NCBI RefSeq assembly: GCF_003003355.1
Contig: NZ_PVTQ01000014.1
Location: 37,225-101,224 of the forward strand
Direction: 5' to 3'
From: Donghicola tyrosinivorans
Lineage (GTDB): Bacteria; Pseudomonadota; Alphaproteobacteria; Rhodobacterales; Rhodobacteraceae
DNA: 64,000 nt
Under the pieces are notes generated by a model. That model was not told the DNA's origin, ran no database searches, and saw only the letters and a list, made by a program, of their open reading frames with translations. This document shows, piece after piece, positions 15,946 through 24,323 of this stretch (position 1 is its first letter; each line of letters begins with the position of its first letter). The position numbers were made by a program, and so were the translations under genes.

Positions 15946-18144
15946 ATGGCAAATAGCGATACCCCCGACATCATCTACACCATCGTCGACGAAGCCCCCG
16001 AACTGGCCAGCGCATCGCTGCTGCCGATCATCCGCTCGTTCGCGGGGGCGGCGGACATCAGCGTGGCCACGCGTGATATCTCGCTTGCGGGCCGTATCCT
16101 TGCGACCTTCCCCGAGAACCTGACTGATGAACAGCGCATCAGCGACGATCTGGCGGCGTTGGGTGATCTGGTGAAAACCCCCGACGCGAACGTAATCAAA
16201 CTGCCGAACATTTCGGCGTCGGTTCCCCAGCTGAACGCAGCGATCAAGGAACTTCAGGGGCAGGGCTATAACATTCCTGACTACCCCACCGAGGCAAATA
16301 CCGACGAAGAAAAGGCCATTCAGGCCCGATATGATGCCATCAAAGGTTCGGCCGTGAACCCTGTGCTTCGCGAAGGCAACTCGGACCGTCGCTCGGCTAA
16401 AGCCGTTAAGGAATATGCCAAGCAGAACCCCCATTCGATGGGTGAGTGGTCCGCAGATAGCAAAACCTGTGTCGCCTCGATGCCCGGCAACGATTTCTTC
16501 GCGAATGAAAAGTCGGCCACCATCAACGCGGCGCAGGCTGGCGGCGCAAAGATCGTGTTTCTCGCAGAAGATGGCGCTGAAACCGTTCTGAAAGACGGTC
16601 TGAAATACGAAGAAGGCACCGTTGTTGACGCGACTTTCCTGTCGGCGAAAACCCTGCGTGAATTCATCAAGGCAGAAGTGGCCAGCATGGAGCCTGGCGT
16701 TTTGTTCTCGGTTCACTTGAAGGCGACTATGATGAAGGTTTCGGACCCGATCATCTTCGGTCACTTCGTGTCGGTCTATCTGGAAGACTTCCTGGCCAAG
16801 CATGGCGATAAGGTTAAGGCTCTGGGCTTCAACCCCAACGGCGGCATCGGCGATCTGGAAGCCAAGATCAAAGGCGACGCAGAGCTGGAAGCTGACCTTA
16901 AGGCGGCGCTGGACGCGAAGCCCCCGATGTACATGGTGAACTCGGATAAGGGCATCACCAACCTGCACGTTCCTTCGGACGTGATCATTGACGCCTCGAT
17001 GCCCGCAGTGATCCGCGCTGGCGGCATCGGCTGGGGTCCTGACGGCAAGGCGGCTGACACCAAATGCTGCATCCCTGACAACAGCTATGCTGGCGTCTAC
17101 AATGAGACCATCAATTTCTTCAAAGAAAACGGCAAGCTGGACGTGACCACTGCCGGTGCTGTGTCAAACGTTGGTCTGATGGCGCAGAAAGCCGAAGAAT
17201 ACGGTAGCCACCCGACCACTTTTGAGATGGCGGCCAATGGTAAGGTTCAGATCGTTCTGGCCAACGGCGATGTGCTGCATGAGCATTCGGTTGAGGCGGG
17301 CGACATCTGGCGTTCGGCGACTGCGAAGAAAGCTCCGATCCTTGACTGGATCAAACTGGGGATCAATCGCACTAAGGCAACCGGTCTGGCGGCTTTCTGG
17401 CTGGACGCAAACCGCGCTCACGATGCAGAGCTGATCAAATATGTCGAGCCTGCGTTGAAAGAAGCTGGCATCGAAATCCCGATCATGGCGCCCGAAGCGG
17501 CCACCCGCTTTTCGCTTGAGAACATGGTTCAGGGCAAAGATGTTGTCACCATCACCGGCAACGTGCTGCGCGACTACCTGACCGACCTGTTCCCCATTCT
17601 GGAACTGGGTACTTCGGCCAAGATGCTGTCGATCGTCTCGCTGATGCAGGGCGGTGGTCTGTTCGAAACCGGTGCAGGCGGCTCGGCCCCCAAGCACGTC
17701 CAACAGCTGGTCGAAGAAAACCACCTGCGTTGGGACAGCTTGGGTGAGTTCTGCGCATTGGGTGAAAGCTTCAAATTCCTTGCGGACAAGGGCAACGCGA
17801 AAGCGGCAGTCTTTGGTGCAGCGGTTGAAGATGCGACCCAGAAGGTTCTGCTGAACAACAACAGCCCCGAGCGCAAAGTCGGTCAGAACGACAACCGCAC
17901 CAGCCATTACTTCTTTGCCCGCTACTGGGCCGAGGCGCTGGCAGCACAGTCGGACGATGCAGACCTTGCGGCGCATTTCGCCCCGATCGCGAAAGATCTG
18001 GCCGAAAAAGAACGCGCGATTCTAGCAGAAATCCAAGCAGCTGAAGGCAAGCCCGCCGATCTGGGTGGTTACTACCACACCGATCCGGTCAAAACCGCGG
18101 CTGTTATGCGTCCCTCGGCGACCATGAACGCGATTATCGGCTAA
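15946..18144 (+). CDS. icd: Monomeric NADP-dependent isocitrate dehydrogenase
   Basis: A 732-residue monomeric-type (IDH-II) enzyme converting isocitrate to 2-oxoglutarate with NADP reduction in the TCA cycle. Its length and residues such as [37 protein letters not shown] and [11 protein letters not shown] are characteristic of this family and quite unlike the ~400-residue dimeric enzyme. CGGAGAAACGGATAC precedes the start. It is a single-gene unit: a palindrome lies upstream at 15798 and a strong terminator follows at 18171. Codon use is the high-GC, strongly biased kind seen in abundant proteins, unlike the chemotaxis genes just before it. Confidence 0.97.
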   Translation: MANSDTPDIIYTIVDEAPELASASLLPIIRSFAGAADISVATRDISLAGRILATFPENLTDEQRISDDLAALGDLVKTPDANVIKLPNISASVPQLNAAIKELQGQGYNIPDYPTEANTDEEKAIQARYDAIKGSAVNPVLREGNSDRRSAKAVKEYAKQNPHSMGEWSADSKTCVASMPGNDFFANEKSATINAAQAGGAKIVFLAEDGAETVLKDGLKYEEGTVVDATFLSAKTLREFIKAEVASMEPGVLFSVHLKATMMKVSDPIIFGHFVSVYLEDFLAKHGDKVKALGFNPNGGIGDLEAKIKGDAELEADLKAALDAKPPMYMVNSDKGITNLHVPSDVIIDASMPAVIRAGGIGWGPDGKAADTKCCIPDNSYAGVYNETINFFKENGKLDVTTAGAVSNVGLMAQKAEEYGSHPTTFEMAANGKVQIVLANGDVLHEHSVEAGDIWRSATAKKAPILDWIKLGINRTKATGLAAFWLDANRAHDAELIKYVEPALKEAGIEIPIMAPEAATRFSLENMVQGKDVVTITGNVLRDYLTDLFPILELGTSAKMLSIVSLMQGGGLFETGAGGSAPKHVQQLVEENHLRWDSLGEFCALGESFKFLADKGNAKAAVFGAAVEDATQKVLLNNNSPERKVGQNDNRTSHYFFARYWAEALAAQSDDADLAAHFAPIAKDLAEKERAILAEIQAAEGKPADLGGYYHTDPVKTAAVMRPSATMNAIIG

Positions 18145-18170
18145 TCAGCCTAACGTGTTGAAAATTAAGA

Positions 18171-18198
18171 GAGCGGGCCAAATCGGCCCGCTCTTTTT
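18171..18198 (+). terminator. icd terminator
   Basis: A GAGCGGGCC/GGCCCGCTC 9-bp perfect stem with a 5-base loop is followed by TTTTT, 27 bases after the icd stop. It is a classical intrinsic terminator. Confidence 0.93.
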
Positions 18199-18467
18199 AT
18201 GCGAAAAGACCATATTGATTGCATTTTGCAATCTTGGTTACCGCTTTTGGCTTGCGTCATTTTAATTAATTTTGCTGCGATTGCGAAATAAAATATAATT
18301 AGATTATACCCACTTGGGCGTAGTCTGAGTTGATGATTTCTCGTTGCTGGAATTGATTATTTACATCAATCAATTTTAGGTTGAGTAATGAATATCACTG
18401 TGCGACGCTAAAGGCGCGTCAGCTAGGTCTATTCCCATTTAATGCGAAGCGTATTGGAGGATCATTA
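18199..18467. other. AT-rich leader of the minisatellite gene
   Basis: No gene is seen. The stretch is markedly AT-rich (TTTTAATTAATTTTG, AAATAAAATATAATTAG). It holds one perfect inverted repeat, GATTGCA-TTT-TGCAATC at 18217-18233, which could be an operator. It leads into TTGGAGGATCATTA, a strong ribosome binding site for the gene at 18468, so promoter elements for that gene probably lie here. Confidence 0.5.
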
Positions 18468-19472
18468 ATGAAAAAATTTCCCTTTTTGAAACTTGACCTT
18501 GACCTGCCTCATGAGGAGGAACACGAGGTTCAGCATGAGTTGAAGGCCTTCTTCAAATCTCTTCTAGGCGACGATCGTGACGGTGGCCGTGGCGGTGGCC
18601 GTGGCGGTGATCGCGGCGACGATCGTGACGGCGGCCGTGGCGGTGATCGCGGCGACGATCGTGACGGTGGCCGTGGTGGTGATCGCGGCGACGATCGTGA
18701 CGGTGGCCGTGGCGGTGATCGCGGCGACGATCGTGACGGTGGCCGTGGCGGTGATCGCGGCGACGATCGTGACGGTGGCCGTGGCGGTGATCGCGGCGAC
18801 GATCGTGACGGTGGCCGTGGCGGTGATCGCGGCGACGATCGTGACGGTGGCCGTGGCGGTGATCGCGGCGACGATCGTGACGGTGGCCGTGGCGGTGATC
18901 GCGGCGACGATCGTGACGGTGGCCGTGGTGGTGATCGCGGCGATGATCGTGATGGTGGCCGTGGTGGTGATCGCGGCGACGATCGTGACGGTGGCCGTGG
19001 TGGTGATCGCGGTGACGATCGTGATGGTGGCCGTGGTGATGATCGCGACGGTGGCCGTGGTGGTGACCGCGATGACGAAGGTGATCGTGGCCGTGGCGGA
19101 GATCGCGATGACGACGGTGGACGTGGTCGTGGCGGAGACCGTGACGACGATGGTGGTCATGGCCGTGGTGGGCACGAATTGCCAGAGTATGAAGGGGATG
19201 CAGAACCTTCGGCTCGTGAAGTCGTGAAATATGTCATGCACATGATCCGTCACGACGCCAAAGGCGAAGGTGAAGGTGACGGTCCGCACCACGACAGCGA
19301 TCGCTTTGTGTTTGAGCCTGACAGGGGTGAAGGCCCGGGTCACGCGCCGGCTGAAATGGTTCCTGGTCCGCGGGGAGCCGCTCCGATGCCGGAGTTCGCG
19401 GGTGACGAGATCGATTTCAGCGAACTTCTAGCCGAAGCCTTCGGCGGAATGTACGACGGCGATGCGTACTAA
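18468..19472 (+). CDS. Repeat protein of unknown function, DRGDDRDGGRGG polyampholyte
   Basis: A 334-residue protein I do not recognise. Residues 1-34 are a short folded-looking head (MKKFPFLKLDLDLPHEEEHE then VQHELKAFFKSLLG). Residues about 36-190 are a 12-residue repeat DRGDDRDGGRGG, encoded by 36-bp units that stay in register. The repeats then decay to RGGDRDDDGG-type motifs through about 235. Residues about 240-334 form an acidic tail with possible helices (AREVVKYVMHMIRHDA; EIDFSELLAEAFGGMYDGDA). Arg and Asp roughly balance, so the repeat is a near-neutral, Gly-rich disordered polyampholyte. There is no signal peptide, membrane segment or RTX nonapeptide. TTGGAGG gives a strong start, and a good terminator follows. 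It may bind RNA, form condensates or act in stress, but this is open. Confidence 0.8.
   Translation: MKKFPFLKLDLDLPHEEEHEVQHELKAFFKSLLGDDRDGGRGGGRGGDRGDDRDGGRGGDRGDDRDGGRGGDRGDDRDGGRGGDRGDDRDGGRGGDRGDDRDGGRGGDRGDDRDGGRGGDRGDDRDGGRGGDRGDDRDGGRGGDRGDDRDGGRGGDRGDDRDGGRGGDRGDDRDGGRGGDRGDDRDGGRGDDRDGGRGGDRDDEGDRGRGGDRDDDGGRGRGGDRDDDGGHGRGGHELPEYEGDAEPSAREVVKYVMHMIRHDAKGEGEGDGPHHDSDRFVFEPDRGEGPGHAPAEMVPGPRGAAPMPEFAGDEIDFSELLAEAFGGMYDGDAY
18573..19040 (+). repeat. 36-bp tandem minisatellite inside a gene
   Basis: Units begin GATCGTGACGGTGGCCGTGG at 18573, then at 18621 and every 36 bases after that (18657, 18693 and so on) to 19017. The first interval is 48 bases, carrying an extra 12-base GGTGGCCGTGGC-type insert. 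The next eleven are exactly 36, and the last unit is cut to 24. Copies in the middle are almost identical, while outer ones differ at third positions. Because 36 is a multiple of 3, all three frames on both strands remain open, giving long spurious frames. Confidence 0.97.
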
Positions 19473-19480
19473 GATCATTG

Positions 19481-19509
19481 GAGGTGCCGGGATAACCGGC
19501 ACCTCTTTT
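19481..19509 (+). terminator. Terminator of the repeat-protein gene
   Basis: GAGGTGCCGG/CCGGCACCTC is a 10-bp perfect stem with a GATAA loop followed by TTTT, 9 bases after the stop at 19472. It is a strong intrinsic terminator for the minisatellite gene. Confidence 0.92.
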
Positions 19510-19547
19510 CATTCAAATATCCTGTCCTGCGCCTGAAAACGGTTGCC

Positions 19548-20338
19548 TCAGGCCCAGAGCGAGTCGCTTTCCCGGAAATCTGTTGCGATCCCTACGATCT
19601 TGTCGATGGTTTCGGCGGCGCGCCCCTCGGTCGTGATGTTCAGGTCGACGAATTCGCCCCCATTCTGACCGATTGAAAGTGACGCTTCGGCGTCCAGTAG
19701 GTTGCCCCCAAGCGCGATCCCCGTTTCGATGAAGGGGAAGTTATCGGTGACAGGGGTGTCTTCCTGACCGGCATCAAAGTTCAGGTCAATGCCAGTCCCT
19801 TCTGCCGCCGAAGCGCTTGCGGAAACATCAACGATCTTTTTCCAAGCCCAACCTCTACCGCGAAGGGAAACAGAATGGGCTTGCATTCGGAGATGGCATC
19901 TTGATTGTCCGTGATCTGTTCGAACAGCTTGGTGCCGCCACGGATCAGAATATCAGTCACGTCGGTCCCGGTGATGATCACAGCACTGCCGCCATCAGCA
20001 GCGGGAACGGGGGCATAGCTGGGATCGGTGGACGCGCGGCGTAGATCGACATCCACTTAAAGCGCTGATGCTCCGCTCACTTCCGCGTCTATTTAAAGCG
20101 TGACTTTGTCACGAATGGTGATTTCCGTATTGGAAACGATAACCGGTTGGACATCGTCTGGAATTACTGGCGGGCCAAGTTCCATATGCAGTCTTATATC
20201 TGGTGAGTTATATGCGGTATTGGATTTGTTAGAAATATCAAGGCTCGCATCGGCTTTAATTGTGTAGGTGTCCAGCACATCGGTGGCGAGATCTTTTACA
20301 AGATTCGCCGACTAAATGAGGGTAGAGATAAGGGCCAT
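19548..20338 (-). pseudogene. Decayed gene: three in-frame stops and a frameshift
   Basis: A coding-like stretch that reads through as one product of about 260 residues if damage is ignored. From ATG 20338 (GGAGATCGCCTG before it) the frame runs MALISTLI, TAG (20312-20314), SANLVKDLATDVLDTYTIKA and on to IRDKVTL. It then meets TAA at 20093-20095, reads IDAEVSGASAL, meets TAA at 20057-20059 and continues VDVDLRRASTDPSYAPVPAA to about residue 155. There a single frameshift near 19840-19880 is needed to reach the second open frame, which ends DFRESDSLWA at 19548. Composition on both sides is protein-like (many D, T, V; beta-rich). I do not recognise the family. Sequencing error could explain one lesion, but not all four. 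Confidence 0.72.
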
Positions 20339-20544
20339 CAGGCGATCTCCCTAAAAATATGTTACTTAGAGGTGCATGGGGTGACGTGGCACACTTTAAG
20401 CGTGATGTGCTTGAGGCGTTATTTCAATAAGTTTTGCAACAAAATGTAACACATTTCTTATTGCGGTGGTGAGTGGAGGATTAAAGCGCAATTAATGCTT
20501 TTAGGTAAATAATATGGGGTTTTGTGTTGAATTTTTCGGAAAAC

Positions 20545-20567
20545 AAAAAGCCCCGTGTCACCGGGGC
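20545..20567 (-). terminator. Terminator downstream of tRNA-Asn genes
   Basis: On the minus strand GCCCCG-GTGACA-CGGGGC is followed by TTTTTG, 30 bases after the 3' end of the proximal tRNA-Asn. It probably ends the transcript carrying both tRNAs. Confidence 0.8.
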
Positions 20568-20596
20568 GGATAGCGTCAAAGAGGGAAAATCAAGGT

Positions 20597-20671
20597 TGGC
20601 TCCGGCGGTAGGGATCGAACCTACGACCAATTGATTAACAGTCAACTGCTCTACCGCTGAGCTACGCCGGA
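20597..20671 (-). tRNA. tRNA-Asn (GTT), copy 1
   Basis: A 75-base tRNA with acceptor TCCGGCG pairing CGCCGGA, D-arm TAGCTCAGCGGTAGAGCA, anticodon loop CTGTTAA (GTT) and T-arm GTAGGTTCGATCCCTAC. The discriminator is G and CCA is encoded. It is identical to the copy at 20721-20795 over the whole tRNA. Confidence 0.97.
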
Positions 20672-20720
20672 ATACCTTGTACATGTCGCGCCACGAGCCA
20701 AGGTTGAACCTTGAGGAAAG

Positions 20721-20795
20721 TGGCTCCGGCGGTAGGGATCGAACCTACGACCAATTGATTAACAGTCAACTGCTCTACCGCTGAGCTACGCCGGA
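20721..20795 (-). tRNA. tRNA-Asn (GTT), copy 2
   Basis: A 75-base tRNA-Asn identical to the copy at 20597-20671, with encoded CCA. The 49-base spacer is short enough that both probably come from one precursor, with this copy first. The MBL-fold gene upstream on the same strand ends 73 bases earlier. Confidence 0.97.
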
Positions 20796-20868
20796 ACATG
20801 TGAGGGGCTGTATAGCTATGGCTTACAGGGACGTCCAGAGGGTTCTGGCAGATTTTTTCAAAAATTTT

Positions 20869-21786
20869 TCACGGGTTTTCAGAGACATGAAACACGGTGT
20901 CTTCGGCCAGAGGGTCGGCGTGCGTGACCCGGCCTTTCTGAGCAAGATCAATGAGATGGGCTAGAACGTTCCGGCTGGCTGCTGGCAATAGGGCAGGGTC
21001 AACATCAGTGTAAATCCGTGCGGCCAGTTCTGCCGCGGATCCGCCTGTGGTCTTCAGTTGCTTTAGGATGTCACCCTCGCGTTTCTGGCGGTGGGCCAGC
21101 AAAGTTTCGACCCGTGCGCGGGGGGCGGTCACGGGCGTGCCGTGGCCGGGGTAATAGATGCGGTGATCATGCTCTAGCAGGCGGCGGCATGATGCCATGA
21201 AGGCGGCCAGATCCCCATCGGGGGGCGAGATCAGTGAGGTTGCCCATTCCATCACATGATCGCCGGAAAACAGGCGATCGCCAGAGACAAAGCACATGTG
21301 ATTGCTCAGATGGCCGGGGGTCCAAAGGGCGGTGACGTGGTGATCGCCGATCTGGAGACTTTCGCCGTCCGCCAAGATGTGATCGGGCTGAAAGGTTGGA
21401 TCGATCCCTTCGCCGCCGCCGACATCTGCGGCCGCGCGCAGGGCCTGCATTGTCTCGCTTTCGCCTGCATGGGCAGGGCCAAAGGCATAAATCGCTGCGC
21501 CGGTCTCGCGGCTTAGGCGGGCGGCAAGAGGGCTGTGGTCCTTGTGGGCGTGGGTCACAAGAATATGGGTGATCCGTGCGCCGCCGGTCTGACAGGACAG
21601 CAACGCCTCAAGATGGGCGTCGCTGTCAGGGCCGGGATCGATCACCGCCAGTGCATCCGTGCCTAAAATATAGGTGTTCGTGCCCCAATAGGTCATGGGC
21701 GAGGGGTTCGGCGCCAGAACCAGACGCAGATCCGGCTCTAGCATCAACGGGGTGCCATGGGCCGGCGGAAATGGGGGCAGTGTCAT
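20869..21786 (-). CDS. MBL-fold metallo-hydrolase, LACTB2-like
   Basis: A 305-residue metallo-beta-lactamase-fold enzyme. The metal-binding motif THAHKDHSP (HxHxDH) is at about residue 72, with further ligands in TPGHLSNHMCF, FSGDHVM and PGHGTPV. The C-terminal winged-helix-like region (about 230-290) and overall length match the LACTB2-type family, whose human member is an RNA endonuclease. Bacterial members are mostly uncharacterised hydrolases. The start at 21786 (MTLPPFPPAHGTPLML) is preferred because the longer frame would overlap the divergent kinase promoter region. It is divergent from the EnvZ-like kinase and upstream of two tRNA-Asn genes. Confidence 0.85.
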   Translation of the reverse strand: MTLPPFPPAHGTPLMLEPDLRLVLAPNPSPMTYWGTNTYILGTDALAVIDPGPDSDAHLEALLSCQTGGARITHILVTHAHKDHSPLAARLSRETGAAIYAFGPAHAGESETMQALRAAADVGGGEGIDPTFQPDHILADGESLQIGDHHVTALWTPGHLSNHMCFVSGDRLFSGDHVMEWATSLISPPDGDLAAFMASCRRLLEHDHRIYYPGHGTPVTAPRARVETLLAHRQKREGDILKQLKTTGGSAAELAARIYTDVDPALLPAASRNVLAHLIDLAQKGRVTHADPLAEDTVFHVSENP

Positions 21787-21855
21787 CAGTCTTTCTTCAC
21801 GCAAGAGCGGTTTGCCCCATTGCAACCGCTTCCGAAGCGTTTAGCAATAGGGGCC

Positions 21856-23172
21856 ATGTTTCTATGGCTCAAACGTTACATGCCAAACAGCCTTTATGGC
21901 CGTGCGGCGCTGATCCTGATCCTGCCTGTGCTGACCGTGCAGCTGGTGGTGTCTGTCACTTTTATTCAAAGGCATTTTGAAGGGGTGACCCAGCAGCTTA
22001 GCAAGGGGCTGGCGCTGGATCTGGCCTATGTGGCGACCGAACTAAGTGGTCTGCCCGAGGATGAGATTGGCGTTCGTGGTGCAGAACTGACCGAGCCTTT
22101 CCAACTGGCTTTCGAATTCCTGCCCTCGGCGGATGCGAAAGACTTGCCAAGTCGCCGCCGCATCTATGACTTCTCGGGTCTTGTCGTCATTGAAACCCTG
22201 AAAGCCCGCTTGCCGAATTTGTTGACGGTCGATCTTCCTGATGATCGCTCTGCCACGACCTATCTTCAGCTCGAGAATGGCGTAGCCGCCTTCGGGTTTG
22301 ACCGGAATCGCGTCTCGGCGTTGAACCCGCACCAGCTGCTTGTGTGGTCCGTGGCGGTCGGCTTTTTGATGACGGTGATTGCTTACTTCTTCCTGCGCAA
22401 CCAGTTGCGTCCGATCAAGCGGATGGCATCGGCGGCCGAGGCGTTCGGCAAGGGGCAGCACATCGCCTATAAGCCATCCGGCGCGATTGAGGTTCGGGCG
22501 GCGGGCAACGCCTTTCTGGACATGCGCGCGCGGATCGAACGTCAGATCGATCAGCGGACATTGATGCTATCGGGCGTCAGTCATGACCTGCGCACGCCGC
22601 TCACGCGGCTGAAGCTGGGGCTGTCGATGATCGAGGATGACATGCGTGATGATCTGCTGCGTGATGTCGATGATATGCAGCACCTGCTGAATGAATTCCT
22701 GAATTTTGCCCGCGGCGAGGCCGAGGGCGAGGCCGAGTCCGTTGATCCCGGTCAGCTGGTTGCGCAGCTGGTTTCTGACTTTCAGCGTGAAGGCAAGAAT
22801 GTCTCTCTTCTGGGCATTGAGGGCGAGGGTGTTGTTACCCTGCGCCCCGTGGCGATCCGGCGGGCCCTGGAAAACCTGGTCGGGAATGCGGTGCGCTATG
22901 GCAGTACGGCGCAGGTTAGCTGCTGGATCGGGGAACGCTCGGTCCGGTTCCGGGTCGAGGATGACGGACCCGGCATTCCCAACGCCAAACGGGCCGAAGC
23001 AATCAAACCCTTTGCCCGTCTGGACCCTTCGCGTAACCAGAACAAAGGCATGGGCCTTGGGCTGGGGCTGGCCATTGTCACGGATATTGCCCGTGCCCAT
23101 GGAGGCTCGCTGCGGCTGGACCAGAGCCCGGATATGGGCGGGCTGCTGGCCGATCTTGTGTTGCCCCGTTAA
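21856..23172 (+). CDS. EnvZ-like sensor histidine kinase
   Basis: A 438-residue inner-membrane kinase. TM1 is at about residues 15-35 (ALILILPVLTVQLVVSVTF), then a periplasmic part of about 115 residues and TM2 at about 157-178 (LLVWSVAVGFLMTVIAYFFL). The HAMP follows (LRPIKRMASAAEAFGKGQ), then the HisKA box VSHDLRTPLTRLKL with its phospho-His, and the HATPase with N-box ENLVGNAVRYG, G1 DDGPGIP and G2 GMGLGLGLAIV. The opening FLWLKRYMPNSLYGRAA is typical of EnvZ orthologues in Rhodobacterales. No response-regulator gene is adjacent: upstream is the divergent MBL gene and downstream the convergent ackA, which it overlaps by 4 bases. The partner OmpR is presumably elsewhere. Confidence 0.9.
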   Translation: MFLWLKRYMPNSLYGRAALILILPVLTVQLVVSVTFIQRHFEGVTQQLSKGLALDLAYVATELSGLPEDEIGVRGAELTEPFQLAFEFLPSADAKDLPSRRRIYDFSGLVVIETLKARLPNLLTVDLPDDRSATTYLQLENGVAAFGFDRNRVSALNPHQLLVWSVAVGFLMTVIAYFFLRNQLRPIKRMASAAEAFGKGQHIAYKPSGAIEVRAAGNAFLDMRARIERQIDQRTLMLSGVSHDLRTPLTRLKLGLSMIEDDMRDDLLRDVDDMQHLLNEFLNFARGEAEGEAESVDPGQLVAQLVSDFQREGKNVSLLGIEGEGVVTLRPVAIRRALENLVGNAVRYGSTAQVSCWIGERSVRFRVEDDGPGIPNAKRAEAIKPFARLDPSRNQNKGMGLGLGLAIVTDIARAHGGSLRLDQSPDMGGLLADLVLPR

Positions 23173-24323
23173 ACCGCCAGAAAACCGCGGACGGCTTTGG
23201 CTATGATCGCCTCCTCATCGGTCGGGATGACACGAACTGTGGTGGTGCCGTTAGAGATGATGTCTGCGGCTGCCTCATTCGCCGCAGCGTCCAGCGCGAT
23301 CCCCAGCCACTCCATGCCTGTGCAAACCTCGGCGCGGATGCGGGCCGAATGCTCGCCAATGCCGCCGCAAAAGACCAACGAGTCCAAGCCGCCCAAGATG
23401 GCCGCCATCGCGCCAAGCTCTCGCCGGATGCGGAAAGTGAAATAGGCGATGGCCTGTTCGGCTTCATCGGTGCCAGCCGTTTCCAAGGTGCGCATGTCGT
23501 TTGACAAGCCTGACAGCCCTAGAAGTCCGCTTTTCTTGTAAAGTAGATCGGTCAGGTCGGCGGCGTCCATCCCGTGGCTTTCCATCAGATACAGCAGCAC
23601 GCCCGGATCAATTTGCCCGCTGCGGGTGCCCATCGGCAGCCCGTCCAAGGCTGAGAACCCCATGGTCGAGCCGATAGACCGCCCGTCGCGGATCGCGCAC
23701 ATGGACGCGCCGTTGCCCAAGTGGGCCACAACGGTTTTTCCGTGGGCGGCATGGCTGTCGATCTGGGCAAGGCGGTGGATGATGTAGTCATAGCTCAGAC
23801 CATGAAATCCGTAGCGGCGGACCCCTTGATCATAGTAGCTGCGGGGCAGGGCAAAGGTGTCATTGACCCACGGATGGTGGCGGTGGAACGCAGTGTCAAA
23901 ACACCCCACTTGCAGCGCTTCGGGAAAGGCTGCAATCGCCGCATGAACGGCAGCCAGATTATGCGGTTGATGCAAGGGGGCCAGCGGCGCGTATTCGGCC
24001 AGCTTGTCCAGCAAGGCGCTGTCCAGAATTTTCGGCGCATCGATATCCGGTCCGCCGTGAACAATCCTGTGTCCGACAGCGGCAATCGCAGCCCCTTGGG
24101 TCAGGCCATCAAGCGCCGACAGAATTCGGCGCAAACCGGTGGTGTGATCCAACGACCCTTCGCTGCGGGTTTCTGAATGATTGCCTCCATGCAGCGTCAG
24201 TTGCGCATCATCGCTGCCGATCTTCTCTAGCTGGCCGTGGGCGATGGGGTGGTCGCCGTTTACGGGATAGACGGCAAACTTAATCGAACTGGACCCCGCA
24301 TTCAGGGTCATCAAGATGCTCAT
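23169..24323 (-). CDS. ackA: Acetate/propionate-type kinase AckA
   Basis: A 384-residue acetokinase family enzyme interconverting acyl phosphate and ADP with the acid and ATP. Signature sequences are LTLNAGSSSIKFAVYP at the N-terminus, GHRIVHGGPDI, HLGNGASMCAIRDGRSIGST and the C-terminal FCGGIGEHSARIRAEV. It overlaps the phosphate acyltransferase gene by 4 bases (ATGA), so the acyltransferase and kinase work as a pair making ATP from acyl-CoA. Its 3' end overlaps the convergent kinase gene by 4 bases. Acetate is the likely substrate. A propionate or butyrate preference cannot be excluded, since its partner is of the phosphotransbutyrylase-like class. Confidence 0.94.
   Translation of the reverse strand: MSILMTLNAGSSSIKFAVYPVNGDHPIAHGQLEKIGSDDAQLTLHGGNHSETRSEGSLDHTTGLRRILSALDGLTQGAAIAAVGHRIVHGGPDIDAPKILDSALLDKLAEYAPLAPLHQPHNLAAVHAAIAAFPEALQVGCFDTAFHRHHPWVNDTFALPRSYYDQGVRRYGFHGLSYDYIIHRLAQIDSHAAHGKTVVAHLGNGASMCAIRDGRSIGSTMGFSALDGLPMGTRSGQIDPGVLLYLMESHGMDAADLTDLLYKKSGLLGLSGLSNDMRTLETAGTDEAEQAIAYFTFRIRRELGAMAAILGGLDSLVFCGGIGEHSARIRAEVCTGMEWLGIALDAAANEAAADIISNGTTTVRVIPTDEEAIIAKAVRGFLAV

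Noticed and set aside
18352..18376. Possible FNR-type box (TTGAT and ATCAA) upstream of the repeat-protein gene
   Set aside because: The half-sites are 7 bases apart, not the required 4.
18564..19343. Long open frames on the opposite strand and in another plus frame across the minisatellite (Ala/Thr/Val/Ile-rich repeats)
   Set aside because: The 36-bp period is a multiple of three, so all frames stay open. The VAVIAATIVT-type products have no start context of their own and simply mirror the true frame.
20481..20684. Minus-strand frame containing SSAVEQLTVNQLVVGSIPTA
   Set aside because: Translation of a tRNA-Asn sequence, a common artefact.
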